Part shown: positions 28,559 to 37,391 of the stretch, piece after piece | Position numbering within the stretch: position 1 is the stretch's first letter | Layout of the letters: each line of letters begins with the position of its first letter | Assembly: GCA_030323305.1 (NCBI GenBank) | Contig: CP106741.1 | Coordinates: 4,711,501-4,775,500 of the forward strand | DNA: 64,000 bases | Origin: Paenibacillus sp. CC-CFT747 | GTDB taxonomy: Bacteria > Bacillota > Bacilli > Paenibacillales > NBRC-103111 | Direction: 5' to 3' | Program-made: the position numbers and the translations under genes | Notes under the pieces: model-generated | Seen by the model: only the letters and a program-made list of their open reading frames with translations | Told to the model about the DNA's origin: nothing | Database searches by the model: none

Positions 28559-30634
28559 CTACACCACCCTCGCTTTTCCGGAGCTTCTCGGCACATACGG
28601 GGTTTCTTTGGTACCCGTCGACCGGTTCGTAAGCACCTTGTACCAGATGATTACGGAGGTGAGGAGCACCGCCAGCACCACGATCATGAAGATGGCGCAT
28701 AAGGCCGCATCGACGTAATTGTTCGTGATGATCTGCTGCATTTGCTCCGCTGTTTTGGCCGGGGAGAGCGTTTTGCCAGCGTCCAGCGCGTCCTTGTATT
28801 TGTTAGCCTGGGCCAAAAATCCGATGGACGGATTGGCGTGGAACAGCTTCTGGTAGCCGGCCGACATCGTGACGATCAGCAGCCAGACGGTGGGAACCAG
28901 ACAGACCCAGGTGTACGCTTTCTTGCCCATCTTGAACAGGATGGTGGTCCCGAGCAGCAGCGCGATGCCGGCCAGCATCTGGTTGGCGATCCCGAACAGC
29001 GCCCACAGGGAGTTGATGCCGCCCAGCGGGTCGATTACGCCCTGGTACAGGAAATAGCCCCACATGGCCGCGCACAGGACCGTCGCGATCATATTCGGAA
29101 GGAAAGCCTCCGTCCGGCCGAGCGGCTTGTAGACGCTTCCCAGAATTTCCTGTATCATAAACCGCCCGACGCGGGTGCCGGCATCAATCGTCGTCAGAAT
29201 AAACAGAGCCTCAAACAGGATGGCAAAATGATACCACAGCGACATCATCGCTTTGCCGCCGATCAGCTGGGACAAGATCTGGGCCATTCCGATGGCCAGC
29301 GTCGGCGCGCCTCCGGTACGGGAGAGGATGGACGTTTCGCCGACATCCTTCGCCGTCTGGGTGAGCACGTCCGGCGTTATCGTGAAGCCCCAGGAAGAGA
29401 TGGTTGCGGCGGCACTGGCCGCATCGGTACCGATGACGGCCGCGCCGCTGTTCAAGGCGAAATACGTGCCGGGCGTGATAACACAGGCGGCGGCGAGCGC
29501 CATAATGGCCACGAACGATTCCATCAGCATGGCTCCATAACCGATCATGCGGGCCTGCGGCTCACGCTCGAGCATCTTCGGCGTGGTGCCGGAGGAGATC
29601 AGCGCATGGAAGCCTGAGACGGAGCCGCAAGCTATCGTGATGAAGAGGAAGGGGAACAGGTTACCCGAGAAAACCGGGCCGGTGCCGTCGACGAATTTGG
29701 TAACGGCCGCCATCTGAAGATCAGGGGCGACGATAAAGATGCCCAAGGCCAGTCCGACAATAGTGCCGATTTTCATAAAGGTGCTCAAGTAATCCCGCGG
29801 AGCCAGGAGCAGCCAGACGGGCAGGGCGGAGGCGACGATGCCGTAGCCGATCATCAGGAGGGCGATGGTCTCGCCCTTGTAGCTGAACAAGGGAGCCCAG
29901 GTCGGACTTTCGGCTACGGACCGGCCGAGCAGGAGAGCGGCGATCAGGAGAACGAAGCCGATTAAGGAAGCTTCCGTTACGCGTCCCGGCCGGATGTACC
30001 TCATGTACACGCCCATCAGGAGAGCGATCGGAATGGTGGAGGCAATGGTGAACATTCCCCAAGGGCTGCCGACAAGCGCTTTCACGACGACCAGTGCGAG
30101 GACGGCAAGGAGAATGACCATGATCCCGAGAATCCCCACCTTGGCGATGGCACCGGCCACAGGACCGATCTCGTCCTTGATCATTTCGCCCAAGGTTTTG
30201 CCGTTGCGGCGGACGGAAGCGAACAGGATGATGAAATCCTGTACGGCGCCGGCCAGAACCACTCCGACGACTATCCAAAGTGTACCCGGAAGGTAACCCA
30301 TCTGAGCGGCCAGCACCGGACCGACCAGCGGGCCGGCTCCGGCGATCGCGGCGAAATGGTGGCCGAACAGCACCCATTTGTTGGTGGGCACGTAATCCTT
30401 GCCGTCGTTGTTGAGCTCAGCCGGCGTCTTGCGGTTGTCGTCAAGCTCCAGCACGCGCCTCGCGATGAACCGGCTGTAGAACCGGTAAGCGACCGCGTAG
30501 ACACAGACGGCCGCCACGACGAGCCAAACGGCATTAACCGTCTCTCCGCGATTCAGCGCCAGTACGCCGAAGCCGAAAGCGCCAAGAAGGGAAATCACTC
30601 CCCAGAGGAGTACCGATTTAAGTCCTGCTTTCAT
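28559..30634 (-). CDS. cstA: Carbon starvation protein CstA, pyruvate/peptide transporter
   Basis: A 691-residue polytopic inner-membrane carrier (about 16-18 TM helices) with no frameshift. CstA family marks include NDGKDYVPTNKWVLFGHHFA, AGAGPLVGPVLAAQMG and SVRRNGKTLGEMIKDEIG. CstA imports peptides and, with relatives such as BtsT, pyruvate, during carbon limitation. ATG 30634 is taken as the start; an in-frame extension to 30655 lacks support. It forms a two-gene unit with the YbdD-like gene. An upstream cre-like element is consistent with carbon control. Confidence 0.96.
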   Translation of the reverse strand: MKAGLKSVLLWGVISLLGAFGFGVLALNRGETVNAVWLVVAAVCVYAVAYRFYSRFIARRVLELDDNRKTPAELNNDGKDYVPTNKWVLFGHHFAAIAGAGPLVGPVLAAQMGYLPGTLWIVVGVVLAGAVQDFIILFASVRRNGKTLGEMIKDEIGPVAGAIAKVGILGIMVILLAVLALVVVKALVGSPWGMFTIASTIPIALLMGVYMRYIRPGRVTEASLIGFVLLIAALLLGRSVAESPTWAPLFSYKGETIALLMIGYGIVASALPVWLLLAPRDYLSTFMKIGTIVGLALGIFIVAPDLQMAAVTKFVDGTGPVFSGNLFPFLFITIACGSVSGFHALISSGTTPKMLEREPQARMIGYGAMLMESFVAIMALAAACVITPGTYFALNSGAAVIGTDAASAAATISSWGFTITPDVLTQTAKDVGETSILSRTGGAPTLAIGMAQILSQLIGGKAMMSLWYHFAILFEALFILTTIDAGTRVGRFMIQEILGSVYKPLGRTEAFLPNMIATVLCAAMWGYFLYQGVIDPLGGINSLWALFGIANQMLAGIALLLGTTILFKMGKKAYTWVCLVPTVWLLIVTMSAGYQKLFHANPSIGFLAQANKYKDALDAGKTLSPAKTAEQMQQIITNNYVDAALCAIFMIVVLAVLLTSVIIWYKVLTNRSTGTKETPYVPRSSGKARVV

Positions 30635-30678
30635 GATAACCCGCCTTTCCGTCAATAGAGTTAGGAACCTTAAGCAAG

Positions 30679-30716
30679 ATTATATAGACAATTACGGCAA
30701 AATGAAATCGCTTTAT
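30679..30716 (-). promoter_or_regulatory. cstA promoter with weak cre-like site
   Basis: On the minus strand the -10 TATAAT (30684-30679) has a poor -35 (TTTCAT) 17 nt upstream. TGAAATCGCTTTAT at 30703-30716 (given on the plus strand) matches about 12 of 14 cre positions and would overlap the -35. CcpA control is inference. Confidence 0.4.
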
Positions 30717-30843
30717 CTGGAAGTGAGACTTAATACCTGTTAGGCTTGCTCTTCTTGCCGGACCAGCTAGGCCGTTAGCAGCATAATTGTGCTAAACTAT
30801 GGTAAACACTACATACAACCTTATCCATCCAAAGGAGAATTTC

Positions 30844-31924
30844 ATGAAAACCGTTCGTTTTGCTTTCGTCGGACTGGGCAACATCGCCAAAACCCATATC
30901 GTGGCCCTGAAGGCCATGCCCGTCATCAAAAAGCTTCCGTTCCAACCGGTGCTCGATACCTTGGTTACCCGTAACTTGTCGGCCAACGAGAACCAGGCGC
31001 GCGCGATGGGCTTCACGCATGTGACGGATTCCCTATCGGAGGCTCTGAAGGACAGAGAGCTCGAAGTGGTGGATATCTGTACGCCGAATGCGATGCATCT
31101 GGAGGCCGTCCGGCATGCCGCAGCTGCGGACAAGATCCTCTATTGCGAGAAGCCGCTGACGGATACGTATGAGAACTCCGCCGAGCTCGTCCGGACAGCC
31201 GGGGACCGTCACCCCCATCAAGTTGCCCTCGTCTACCGCTATCATCCCGCCGTCATGCGCCTTAAGGAAGCGGTCCGGCTCGGCCTGATCGGCGAGGTGC
31301 TGCAGATCAAGCTCTCGTACCGCCGCTCTGGCTATCTGGACGCCAAGCGGCCCGTCAGTTGGCGCCTGAAGGACGATTTGTCCGGAGGGGGGCCATTTCC
31401 GATCTTGGGGTGCACGTGCTGGATCTTATCCGCCACGTGTTCGGGGAGATCTCGCAAGTTGAGGGAAGACGAATGTTTTCGTCAAGGAGCGGCCCGTGAC
31501 CCAAGGATCGGCCGAGAAGGTCCATATCCGTGTGGATGACTGGGCGCTGATGAACGTGACCTTGGAGTCGGGAGTGAAGGGAACGGCGGAGGTTTCGCGG
31601 ATCGCCTGGGGATCCGAGGCCTTCGATGTGGAGGTTTTCGGAACGGAAGGGAGCCTGATCTGCAACTTAGAGAAGGATAGCGCGCCTCGGATCAAACGGC
31701 TGGACGGCTCCGCACCGGCTATTCCCGCCCCTTCCTCGCTCGAGCTAATTCCGGATGAGAAGTCGACCATGGGCTTCGCGATGGACGCACATTTCGGCGG
31801 CTTGAACCATTTCCTGCACCGGATCGCCGGAGAGGAGCGTTGGATCGGATTGGCCCCTACGCTCGGTGACTGCCTGATTGCGGAGAAATGGATCGACCGG
31901 GTTCTTAAGCAGTCCGGCAGGTAA
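30844..31924 (+). CDS. Gfo/Idh/MocA family NAD(P)-dependent oxidoreductase (two frameshifts)
   Basis: A 360-residue corrected sugar or inositol dehydrogenase-like enzyme. The Rossmann motif is FAFVGLGNIAKTH near residue 5, followed by VVDICTPNAMHLEAV and the catalytic-region YCEKPLTDTYENS (EKP motif). The C-terminal domain contains a corrected DLGVHVLDLIRHVFGE segment. Breaks occur in G31387-31392 and G31463-31465. Both are mended by one G each and the frame then ends at 31924. ATG 30844 follows AAAGGAG. Substrate unknown; no sugar transporter is adjacent. Confidence 0.88.
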
Positions 31925-31967
31925 GATCGGTACGCTTGGGGTTTGCTTGCACAGAAGGGTTGTCAGA

Positions 31968-31998
31968 AGCCATTCGCTTTAACGGAATGGCTTTTTTG
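31968..31998 (+). terminator. Intrinsic terminator
   Basis: AGCCATTC / GAATGGCT hairpin with a T6 tract after the oxidoreductase gene. Confidence 0.85.
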
Positions 31999-32121
31999 TT
32001 GCCATTTTACCGTTCATTTTTGTTATATAACAATTATGAACACTGTTATTATCATTAGATAGTTAACCTCATAAATAAATTGAAAAAATCTAGCAAAAAT
32101 CTTAGTTTTACTCTTTCATTA

Positions 32122-32142
32122 GGAACAAATGTTTGTTATAAT
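32122..32142 (+). promoter_or_regulatory. LexA-like SOS box overlapping an extended -10 promoter
   Basis: GGAACAAATGTTTG (32122-32135) matches the Bacillus LexA consensus CGAACRNRYGTTYC at 12 of 14 positions, missing only the outermost C on each side. It overlaps the extended -10 TGTTATAAT (32134-32142). A bound repressor would cover the promoter of the DUF1071 gene. The surrounding 31.99-32.20 kb is markedly AT-rich. Confidence 0.62.
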
Positions 32143-32203
32143 ATGTATGTGAGTATAGCAGATGGTGATAGACTTAATTGAACAATAAAGGAGACAACCA
32201 TAG

Positions 32204-32809
32204 ATGATGACAGCCAAGACCGCCGCCTCCCGTTCGAAGGACAATTATTTTGCGGAGCTGGCCAGTATTGATGTTTCGGAGCACATTGAGAAGAAGGGCA
32301 AATTCTCTTACCTGAGCTGGGCTTGGGCGGTCGATCAGCTGCGCAAGAACGATCCGGAGGCCACTTGGGAAGTCATTCGCTTTGACGGGCTTCCGTATCT
32401 GAAGTCCGAATGCGGCTACTTTGTGGAAGTGGCCGTCACGTGCAAAGGCATTACCCTTTCGCAGATTCACCCCGTGCTCGATAACAACAACCGGCCGATC
32501 GCCCAGCCGAATGCTTTTCAGATCAATACCAGTATCCAGCGCTGTCTGGTGAAAGCTATCGCTCTGCATGGCTTGGGGCTGTACATTTATGCCGGGGAAG
32601 ACCTTCCGGAATCCGCCCAGCCGGTTAAGGAAGAAGAAGCCGATCCGTCGGCAAGGCTGAAAGCGAAGTTTCAGCTCGGTACCGGAAACTCTGAAGGTTT
32701 TGAAGCCTGGATGGAGAAAATGAAGAGCAAAGGCATGACGTTCCCGCAGATGGATTACATCCTGCAGGAAGCGCTGAACAAGAAAGCCGAGGAAAGCAAA
32801 GTAAGCTGA
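32204..32809 (+). CDS. DUF1071 (Sak3-like) single-strand annealing protein
   Basis: A 201-residue protein of the DUF1071/Sak3 family, phage-type recombinases that anneal single-stranded DNA. Marks are KGKFSYLSWAWAVDQL, TLSQIHPVLDNNNRPI and NTSIQRCLVKAIALHGLGLY, followed by an acidic, probably SSB-interacting or disordered tail. ATG 32204 lies 10 nt after AAAGGAG. No other phage genes are nearby, so this looks like a domesticated chromosomal copy. A LexA-like box over its promoter suggests induction by DNA damage. The family call is good; cellular function is inference. Confidence 0.85.
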   Translation: MMTAKTAASRSKDNYFAELASIDVSEHIEKKGKFSYLSWAWAVDQLRKNDPEATWEVIRFDGLPYLKSECGYFVEVAVTCKGITLSQIHPVLDNNNRPIAQPNAFQINTSIQRCLVKAIALHGLGLYIYAGEDLPESAQPVKEEEADPSARLKAKFQLGTGNSEGFEAWMEKMKSKGMTFPQMDYILQEALNKKAEESKVS

Positions 32810-32834
32810 CCCAGACATAAATAGAAGCAGCGGG

Positions 32835-32868
32835 AGAGCAGACCGGACAAACCGGCTTGCTCTTTTTT
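32835..32868 (+). terminator. Intrinsic terminator
   Basis: AGAGCAGACCGG pairs imperfectly with CCGGCTTGCTCT, followed by TTTTTT, after the annealing-protein gene. Confidence 0.75.
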
Positions 32869-32952
32869 GTTGGCAGCGGGAAGGAGGGCGATTTGTGTCG
32901 ATGGCGGCATTTTGGATACAATGGTAGAGAATAGAGGAGAGGAGGAAGCATA

Positions 32953-33636
32953 ATGAAGCTGACTTACTACGGGCATTCCTGTGTATTGGTGGAGCATGAG
33001 GGGAAGCGCCTGATCATCGATCCGTTTCTGTCCGGTAACTCTCAATCGGGAGTCGACCCGTCTTCCCTTCAGGTGGACGCTGTCGTTCTGACACATGGGC
33101 ACGGTGATCATTTTGGGGACACGATCGAGATTGCGAAGGCGAACAACTGTCCGGTTATTGCCGTTTTCGAGCTGGCTGCCTACTGCGCGTCGAAAGGAAC
33201 CGAATCGCATGGCATGAACACCGGCGGCTCCTACACGTATCAGGGCTTTACGATCAAGATGACCCAAGCCTTTCACAGCTCCTCGGTACAAGACGGGGAC
33301 CGGATCATCTATGTCGGCCAGCCCGTCGGCCTCCTGATCAGCGCGGGTGGCAAAACGTTCTACCATGCGGGAGATACCTGTCTGTTCAGCGATCTTAAGC
33401 TGATCGGCGAGCTGCATTCGATTGATGTCGCGGCCCTCCCGATCGGGGATAACTTCACCATGGGACCCGAAGAGGCTGCCATGGCCGCCCAGTGGGTGAA
33501 AGCTAAGCGAATCCTGCCGCTGCATTACAATACCTTCCCGCCCATCCGACAGGATGTCGGCCAATTCGCCGAGCGGCTTCAGAAGCTCGGAATTCGCTGC
33601 GAAGCCCTGCAGAGCAAAGAAAGCCTGGAAGTCTAA
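32953..33636 (+). CDS. UPF0173 metallo-beta-lactamase-fold hydrolase (YtkL-like)
   Basis: A 227-residue cytoplasmic metal-dependent hydrolase. The binuclear-site motif is VVLTHGHGDHFGD; the supporting residues are in TFYHAGDTCLFSDL and the late His in RILPLHYNTFPPI. The UPF0173 family is widely conserved and its physiological substrate is unknown. ATG 32953 follows GAGGAGG. It is the first gene of a likely operon with the phosphatase and glycosylase genes. Confidence 0.93.
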   Translation: MKLTYYGHSCVLVEHEGKRLIIDPFLSGNSQSGVDPSSLQVDAVVLTHGHGDHFGDTIEIAKANNCPVIAVFELAAYCASKGTESHGMNTGGSYTYQGFTIKMTQAFHSSSVQDGDRIIYVGQPVGLLISAGGKTFYHAGDTCLFSDLKLIGELHSIDVAALPIGDNFTMGPEEAAMAAQWVKAKRILPLHYNTFPPIRQDVGQFAERLQKLGIRCEALQSKESLEV

Positions 33637-33669
33637 AGGCTCAAGAGATAAAGGAGCTGGAGAGAAGAG

Positions 33670-34140
33670 ATGATTCGCGTTCTGTTTGTCTGCCTGGGGA
33701 ACATTTGCCGGTCCCCCATGGCCGAAGCGGTATTCCGGCATAAAGTGAAGGAAGCCGGGCTCGAGAATCGGATAGCGGCCGATTCGGCGGGAACCGGAGA
33801 TTGGCACATCGGCTCTGCTCCGCACGAAGGAACCCGCGCCTTGCTGGACCGGTACCGGATCGGCTATGAGGGGATGAAGGCCCGTCAGGTGCTGGCGGCC
33901 GATCTGAAGGAGTACGATTACGTCATTGCGATGGACAGCAAGAACAAGAAGGACCTGGAGGCTCTCGCCGGGACAGGCCGGGCATGTTCCATTCCGCTGT
34001 TCATGGATTACGTGCCCGGCGGGGAGGGCACCGATGTGCCGGATCCGTATTTTACCGGCAACTTCGATGAGGTGTATAAACGGATTGACAACGGCTGCAG
34101 CCGGCTGCTCGCGTCCATCCGGGAGAAGGAAGGCTTATGA
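33670..34140 (+). CDS. Low-molecular-weight protein-tyrosine phosphatase
   Basis: A 156-residue LMW-PTP. The P-loop VCLGNICRSPMAE (CX5R-S) is at residues 8-20 and the general-acid DPYF lies in VPDPYFTGNFDEVY. These enzymes dephosphorylate tyrosine or, in Bacillus (YfkJ), protein arginine. The stop overlaps the next ATG (ATGA), so translation is coupled with the uracil glycosylase gene. Confidence 0.95.
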   Translation: MIRVLFVCLGNICRSPMAEAVFRHKVKEAGLENRIAADSAGTGDWHIGSAPHEGTRALLDRYRIGYEGMKARQVLAADLKEYDYVIAMDSKNKKDLEALAGTGRACSIPLFMDYVPGGEGTDVPDPYFTGNFDEVYKRIDNGCSRLLASIREKEGL

Positions 34141-34658
34141 CAGATGCACATGCGCCGGTACCGGATCACATCCGTCCCGGGCTCCGCGTTCTGTTCATCG
34201 GCTTTAACCCGAGTCTGCGGTCCGGAGAGACCGGCCACAATTACGCGAACCCGCATAACCGGTTCTGGAGAATTCTCCACGGCTCGGGTCTGGCTCCCCG
34301 CCTGTACCGGCCGGAAGAGGATGGAGCCCTGCTGGAGCTCGGGTACGGCTTCACCAACATTGTCGCCCGGCCGACCCGGGCCGCCGATGAGATCACCCGC
34401 GAGGAATACCGCGAAGGGCGGTCTCTGCTTCGGCGCAAGCTGGAGAAGGCCAAGCCCAGGGTGGCTTGTTATGTCGGAAAAGGCGTATATGAAGAGTTTA
34501 AAGGAAGCCGTGGCCGCATCCCTTGGGGCTTTCAGGAGGAAGAGATGGTTAATGGGGTTAAAGACTTCGTCGCCCCTTCCTCCAGCGGGCTGGTCCGGAT
34601 GAAGCTCGAAGAGATGATCGACATTTACAAGGAGCTGGAGGCTTATCTAAACGGATAA
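34137..34658 (+). CDS. mug: G/U mismatch-specific uracil-DNA glycosylase (Mug/TDG)
   Basis: A 173-residue base-excision repair enzyme. The active-site motif GFNPSLRSGETGHNYANPHN with its catalytic Asn is near residue 22, and the minor-groove motif lies in the C-terminal third (VAPSSSGLVR). It overlaps the phosphatase gene by 4 bp and is closed by a hairpin. Together with the annealing-protein gene, this 32-35 kb stretch has a modest DNA-maintenance flavour. Confidence 0.94.
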   Translation: MTDAHAPVPDHIRPGLRVLFIGFNPSLRSGETGHNYANPHNRFWRILHGSGLAPRLYRPEEDGALLELGYGFTNIVARPTRAADEITREEYREGRSLLRRKLEKAKPRVACYVGKGVYEEFKGSRGRIPWGFQEEEMVNGVKDFVAPSSSGLVRMKLEEMIDIYKELEAYLNG

Positions 34659-34659
34659 G

Positions 34660-34718
34660 CCGGCTGTCTCACGCTTCGATCCCGGCTGGTCTGCCTCGGA
34701 CAGCCGGGTTTTTCTTTT
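34660..34718 (+). terminator. Intrinsic terminator
   Basis: CCGGCTGTC pairs with GACAGCCGG across a long loop and is followed by GTTTTTCTTTTT. Confidence 0.7.
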
Positions 34719-34894
34719 TGGCGCAAGAAGCGGTTGTCCGGGGAACGGGGAAATCCGTCAAAATAGAGCACTTGTGGAAGATAAACGGGGTTTTCCACTT
34801 TGTTTAGCGAACGCTGACTACCTTTGTCGGCCTTGCAGGGAATGGGTTCGCCGGCGCGAATACGTTTCTGTAAAGACCGAGGAGGGTGATGACG

Positions 34895-35487
34895 ATGACC
34901 ACCGCCGTGTACAAAACGAAGGAAGCGGCCGCCGCCTTGAACGTCAGTCCCACAACGATTAAACGGTGGGCTTCCCATTTCCAGGACCGTTTCCGGAAAG
35001 ACCACTGGGGCCATTATTATTTCAGCGAGCTTGATCTTCAAGAGCTTGCCTACATTCAGAAGGAGCTTGATCGGGGGCCAGCTTAAACCGGATCGAGCTG
35101 AACGATAGGCGCGTGAACCGGGAGGAAGCATCCCCCGCTCCCGCCCCCACCATCGTTTCGGAAGAGGCCCTTGAGGCTGCGGGCTCCGGCCTATCCGAGC
35201 TGCTGATGACAACCACAGTCCAGCTGAACGGCCGACTCGACGCGATGGAGCACAAGCTGGCGGAGAAAGCGGGCACGGTCGTGTCCGTGCAGCTGCTCCA
35301 GCACCGCAAGGAGCTCGACGAGCTGAGAAGCTCGCTGCACCAGCTTTCGCAATATGTCGAGGCGATCGACAAATCCCTGTCGCACCTGCAGAAGCTGGCG
35401 GAGCCGGCTCCCGTGGCTGCGGCTTATGCCGGCCCGCCAAGGACCGAGAAGCGCAAGACGCTGCTGGCCAGCCTCCTGCATTTATAA
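34895..35487 (+). CDS. RacA-like MerR-HTH/coiled-coil DNA-binding protein (one frameshift)
   Basis: A 197-residue corrected protein. Residues 1-60 form a MerR-type helix-turn-helix (YKTKEAAAALNVSPTTIKRW, then HWGHYYFSELDLQELAYIQK). This resembles B. subtilis RacA, which anchors the chromosome to the pole at sporulation. Residues about 90-160 are a coiled coil (LNGRLDAMEHKLAEKAG, HRKELDELRSSLHQLSQYVE). The C-terminus is basic, ending RKTLLASLLHL. ATG 34895 is 8 nt from GAGGAGGG. The break is in G35073-35077; one more G reads LDRGASLNRIELNDRRVNRE. The RacA-like role is inferred from architecture. Confidence 0.72.
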
Positions 35488-35525
35488 AGGGCATCCGTTA
35501 CAAGGAAAGCCCCGTCTTCCTTATC

Positions 35526-35550
35526 CCGTCCGGCATCTTGCCGGACGGTT
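35526..35550 (+). terminator. Intrinsic terminator
   Basis: CCGTCCGGCA and TGCCGGACGG form a perfect 10-bp stem with a 3-nt loop; only a short T-rich tail follows. Confidence 0.75.
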
Positions 35551-35654
35551 ATTTGTGTTGTTGATGGATAGAGAACCCATAAATGACAAACCCTAACCGG
35601 AAGGAAAAGGAAAGAAGGATAGGAAATCTTCTTGAAAGAGATGGAGGGGGCCGA

Positions 35655-36454
35655 ATGGAGAATAACGGAAGCGCAGGCGATCTCCACTGCTCCATCCGGG
35701 GGTCAGGCATCCCCCTTCTCTTCGTGCATCCCCCGTTCTGCCGGGGACGGTCTTTGAGAGGCAGGTGAGCGAACTGTCGCCCTTCCTGCAAACGATCGTA
35801 CCGGATTTGCGCGGACACGGACGAAGCACTCCCTCCCCGGGGGGTGGAGCTTCGCGCAATCGGCCGATGATTTAAAGCGGCTTCTTGACGAAAGGCAGCT
35901 CGCAACCGTCTACCTGTGCGGGTATTCGGCGGGATCCTCCATTGCGATCGAATTTATGATCCGTTACCCCGACCGCGTTTCTGGAGCCATTCTGATAGGA
36001 GCGCTGCCGGAAATGAAGAAGGGCCTGCTCGCCAACCTGATCAAGCTCGGGGCCGCAATAGCCCGGCTGGGAGGTTTGCCGCTTCTCGCTTTTCTCGGGA
36101 CCTTGCGGAATGCCCAGGATCTCTCCATGTTCCGCCGGCTCTTCTTCGACTCCTCCAGACCCATCCGGCAGACGCCCGCGCCTATTATCTAAATTATTTG
36201 CATTATTCCTGTGCGGACCGGATGTCGTCCCTGACGAAGCCCGCTTTGTTTCTGTATGGAGAGAAGGACATCCTGTTTGCGCCCTATGGCCATTCTTTTG
36301 CAGAGGCTGTCCCCATCGCTCAGGTACGTTATTTGCCTGCAGCCGAGCACGAGCTTCCCGGACGGTGGAGCCGGGCGCTGAACGAGCAAATCTGGAGGTT
36401 TATTCAAGCCGTCGAATCGGGAGAATTTCCGGGGAGGAAAGAGAATGGAGGTAG
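35655..36454 (+). CDS. Alpha/beta-fold hydrolase (four frameshifts)
   Basis: A 267-residue corrected serine hydrolase. The oxyanion-side strand is GIPLLFVHPP, then PDLRGHGRS, the nucleophile elbow LCGYSAGSS (GxSxG), the late acid region LFLYGEKDILFAPYG and a final His in AAEHELPGRW. Breaks occur at C35730-35734, G35839-35844, C36160-36162 and G36431-36434. Each is mended by one base, and the four together restore a single frame to TAG 36452-36454, which overlaps the patatin start at 36445. Substrate unknown. ATG 35655 follows GGAGGGGG. Confidence 0.8.
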
Positions 36455-37287
36455 GCTTGGCACTGGCGGGGGGCGGTGTACCGGGTTCGGTTTCCATCGG
36501 CGTGATAAGAGCCTTGGAAGAGGAGGGAATCCGCATCACTCATGTCGGAGGGGCAAGCTCGGGAGCCATGATCGCCGCCTTGTATGCCTATGGTCTTACA
36601 CCGGATGACATGACGGAGGTCGTTCCCCAGCTTAACCGGAGGTATCTGGATTTTGACTGGAAGGCGGTCATGATGAAGGTTCTGTTCTACCGTCCTTACC
36701 TGGAGGGCTGGCTGAAGGGCAAGCGGCTTCATGACTTGATCGCCAAGCTGACGGAAGATTCTACTTTGTCGAGTTTCCGTATTCCCTGTGCGGTAATGAC
36801 GACGGACCTGAGCCGCGGCGAGCCGGTTCTCTTCTCCAACTCGGCCGTTGATGGCTATTCGACGGAAACCGAGGCGCTCATCGCGCAGGCCGTTCAGGCG
36901 AGTTTCTCGATTCCCGTTTTGTTTCAGCCGGTGCGGTGGAAGGACTACGTGCTGGTGGACGGAGGGGTGTTGAACAATTGTCCGGTCCGAATCGTCAAGG
37001 CGATGGGAGCCGCCAAGGTGATTTCGGTCGACCCGATCACCCCGTTCGTGACCCGCCGCACCTTCTCGATTCCATCGGCTTATGCCGTGTTCAACCAGAT
37101 TGTTAACCTGACCCTCCAGGGGCAGATGAGGGAAGAGCACCGTCATTCCGACATCGCCCTGTATCCTTCCGTAGGGGAGGTCAGTGCTTTTGATTTCGGC
37201 AAGGTGAATCACTGCATTGAGATCGGCTACCGGTACACCAAGGAACGGATGGAGGGCATCATACGAAAGCTGCAGGAGCCGACGTAA
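36445..37287 (+). CDS. Patatin-like phospholipase
   Basis: A 280-residue RssA/YchK-type lipid acyl hydrolase. The oxyanion hole GLALAGGGVPGSVSIGVIRA, nucleophile GGASSGAM (GxSxG) and catalytic Asp in LVDGGVLNNCPV form the complete Ser-Asp dyad. It is intact, cytoplasmic and overlaps the 3' end of the alpha/beta hydrolase gene, so the two are probably cotranscribed lipases or esterases. Confidence 0.93.
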   Translation: MEVGLALAGGGVPGSVSIGVIRALEEEGIRITHVGGASSGAMIAALYAYGLTPDDMTEVVPQLNRRYLDFDWKAVMMKVLFYRPYLEGWLKGKRLHDLIAKLTEDSTLSSFRIPCAVMTTDLSRGEPVLFSNSAVDGYSTETEALIAQAVQASFSIPVLFQPVRWKDYVLVDGGVLNNCPVRIVKAMGAAKVISVDPITPFVTRRTFSIPSAYAVFNQIVNLTLQGQMREEHRHSDIALYPSVGEVSAFDFGKVNHCIEIGYRYTKERMEGIIRKLQEPT

Positions 37288-37391
37288 AAATAACTAATAA
37301 AAAGTAAAGGTCTTCCTATGGGAAGCGCCTCCCGTATTCTCTACAATGGAGTACGACTCAGAAGAAGCGCGAAACCGAAGGGAGGCGCCCC

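Noticed and set aside
28742..29617. 291-codon plus-strand frame opposite cstA
   Set aside because: Shadow frame rich in Arg/Gln/Gly with no start signal.
32204..32809. Prophage remnant suggested by the annealing protein
   Set aside because: No integrase, terminase, capsid or attachment repeat is nearby; flanking genes are ordinary chromosomal functions.
34774..34962. Small frame upstream of the RacA-like gene
   Set aside because: It overlaps the real start in another frame and has no ribosome-binding site.
37311..37347. CTTCC/GGAAG inverted repeat and TACAAT upstream of the YfiB-like gene
   Set aside because: Could be a weak terminator plus -10, but the stem is short and no -35 fits, so neither is claimed.
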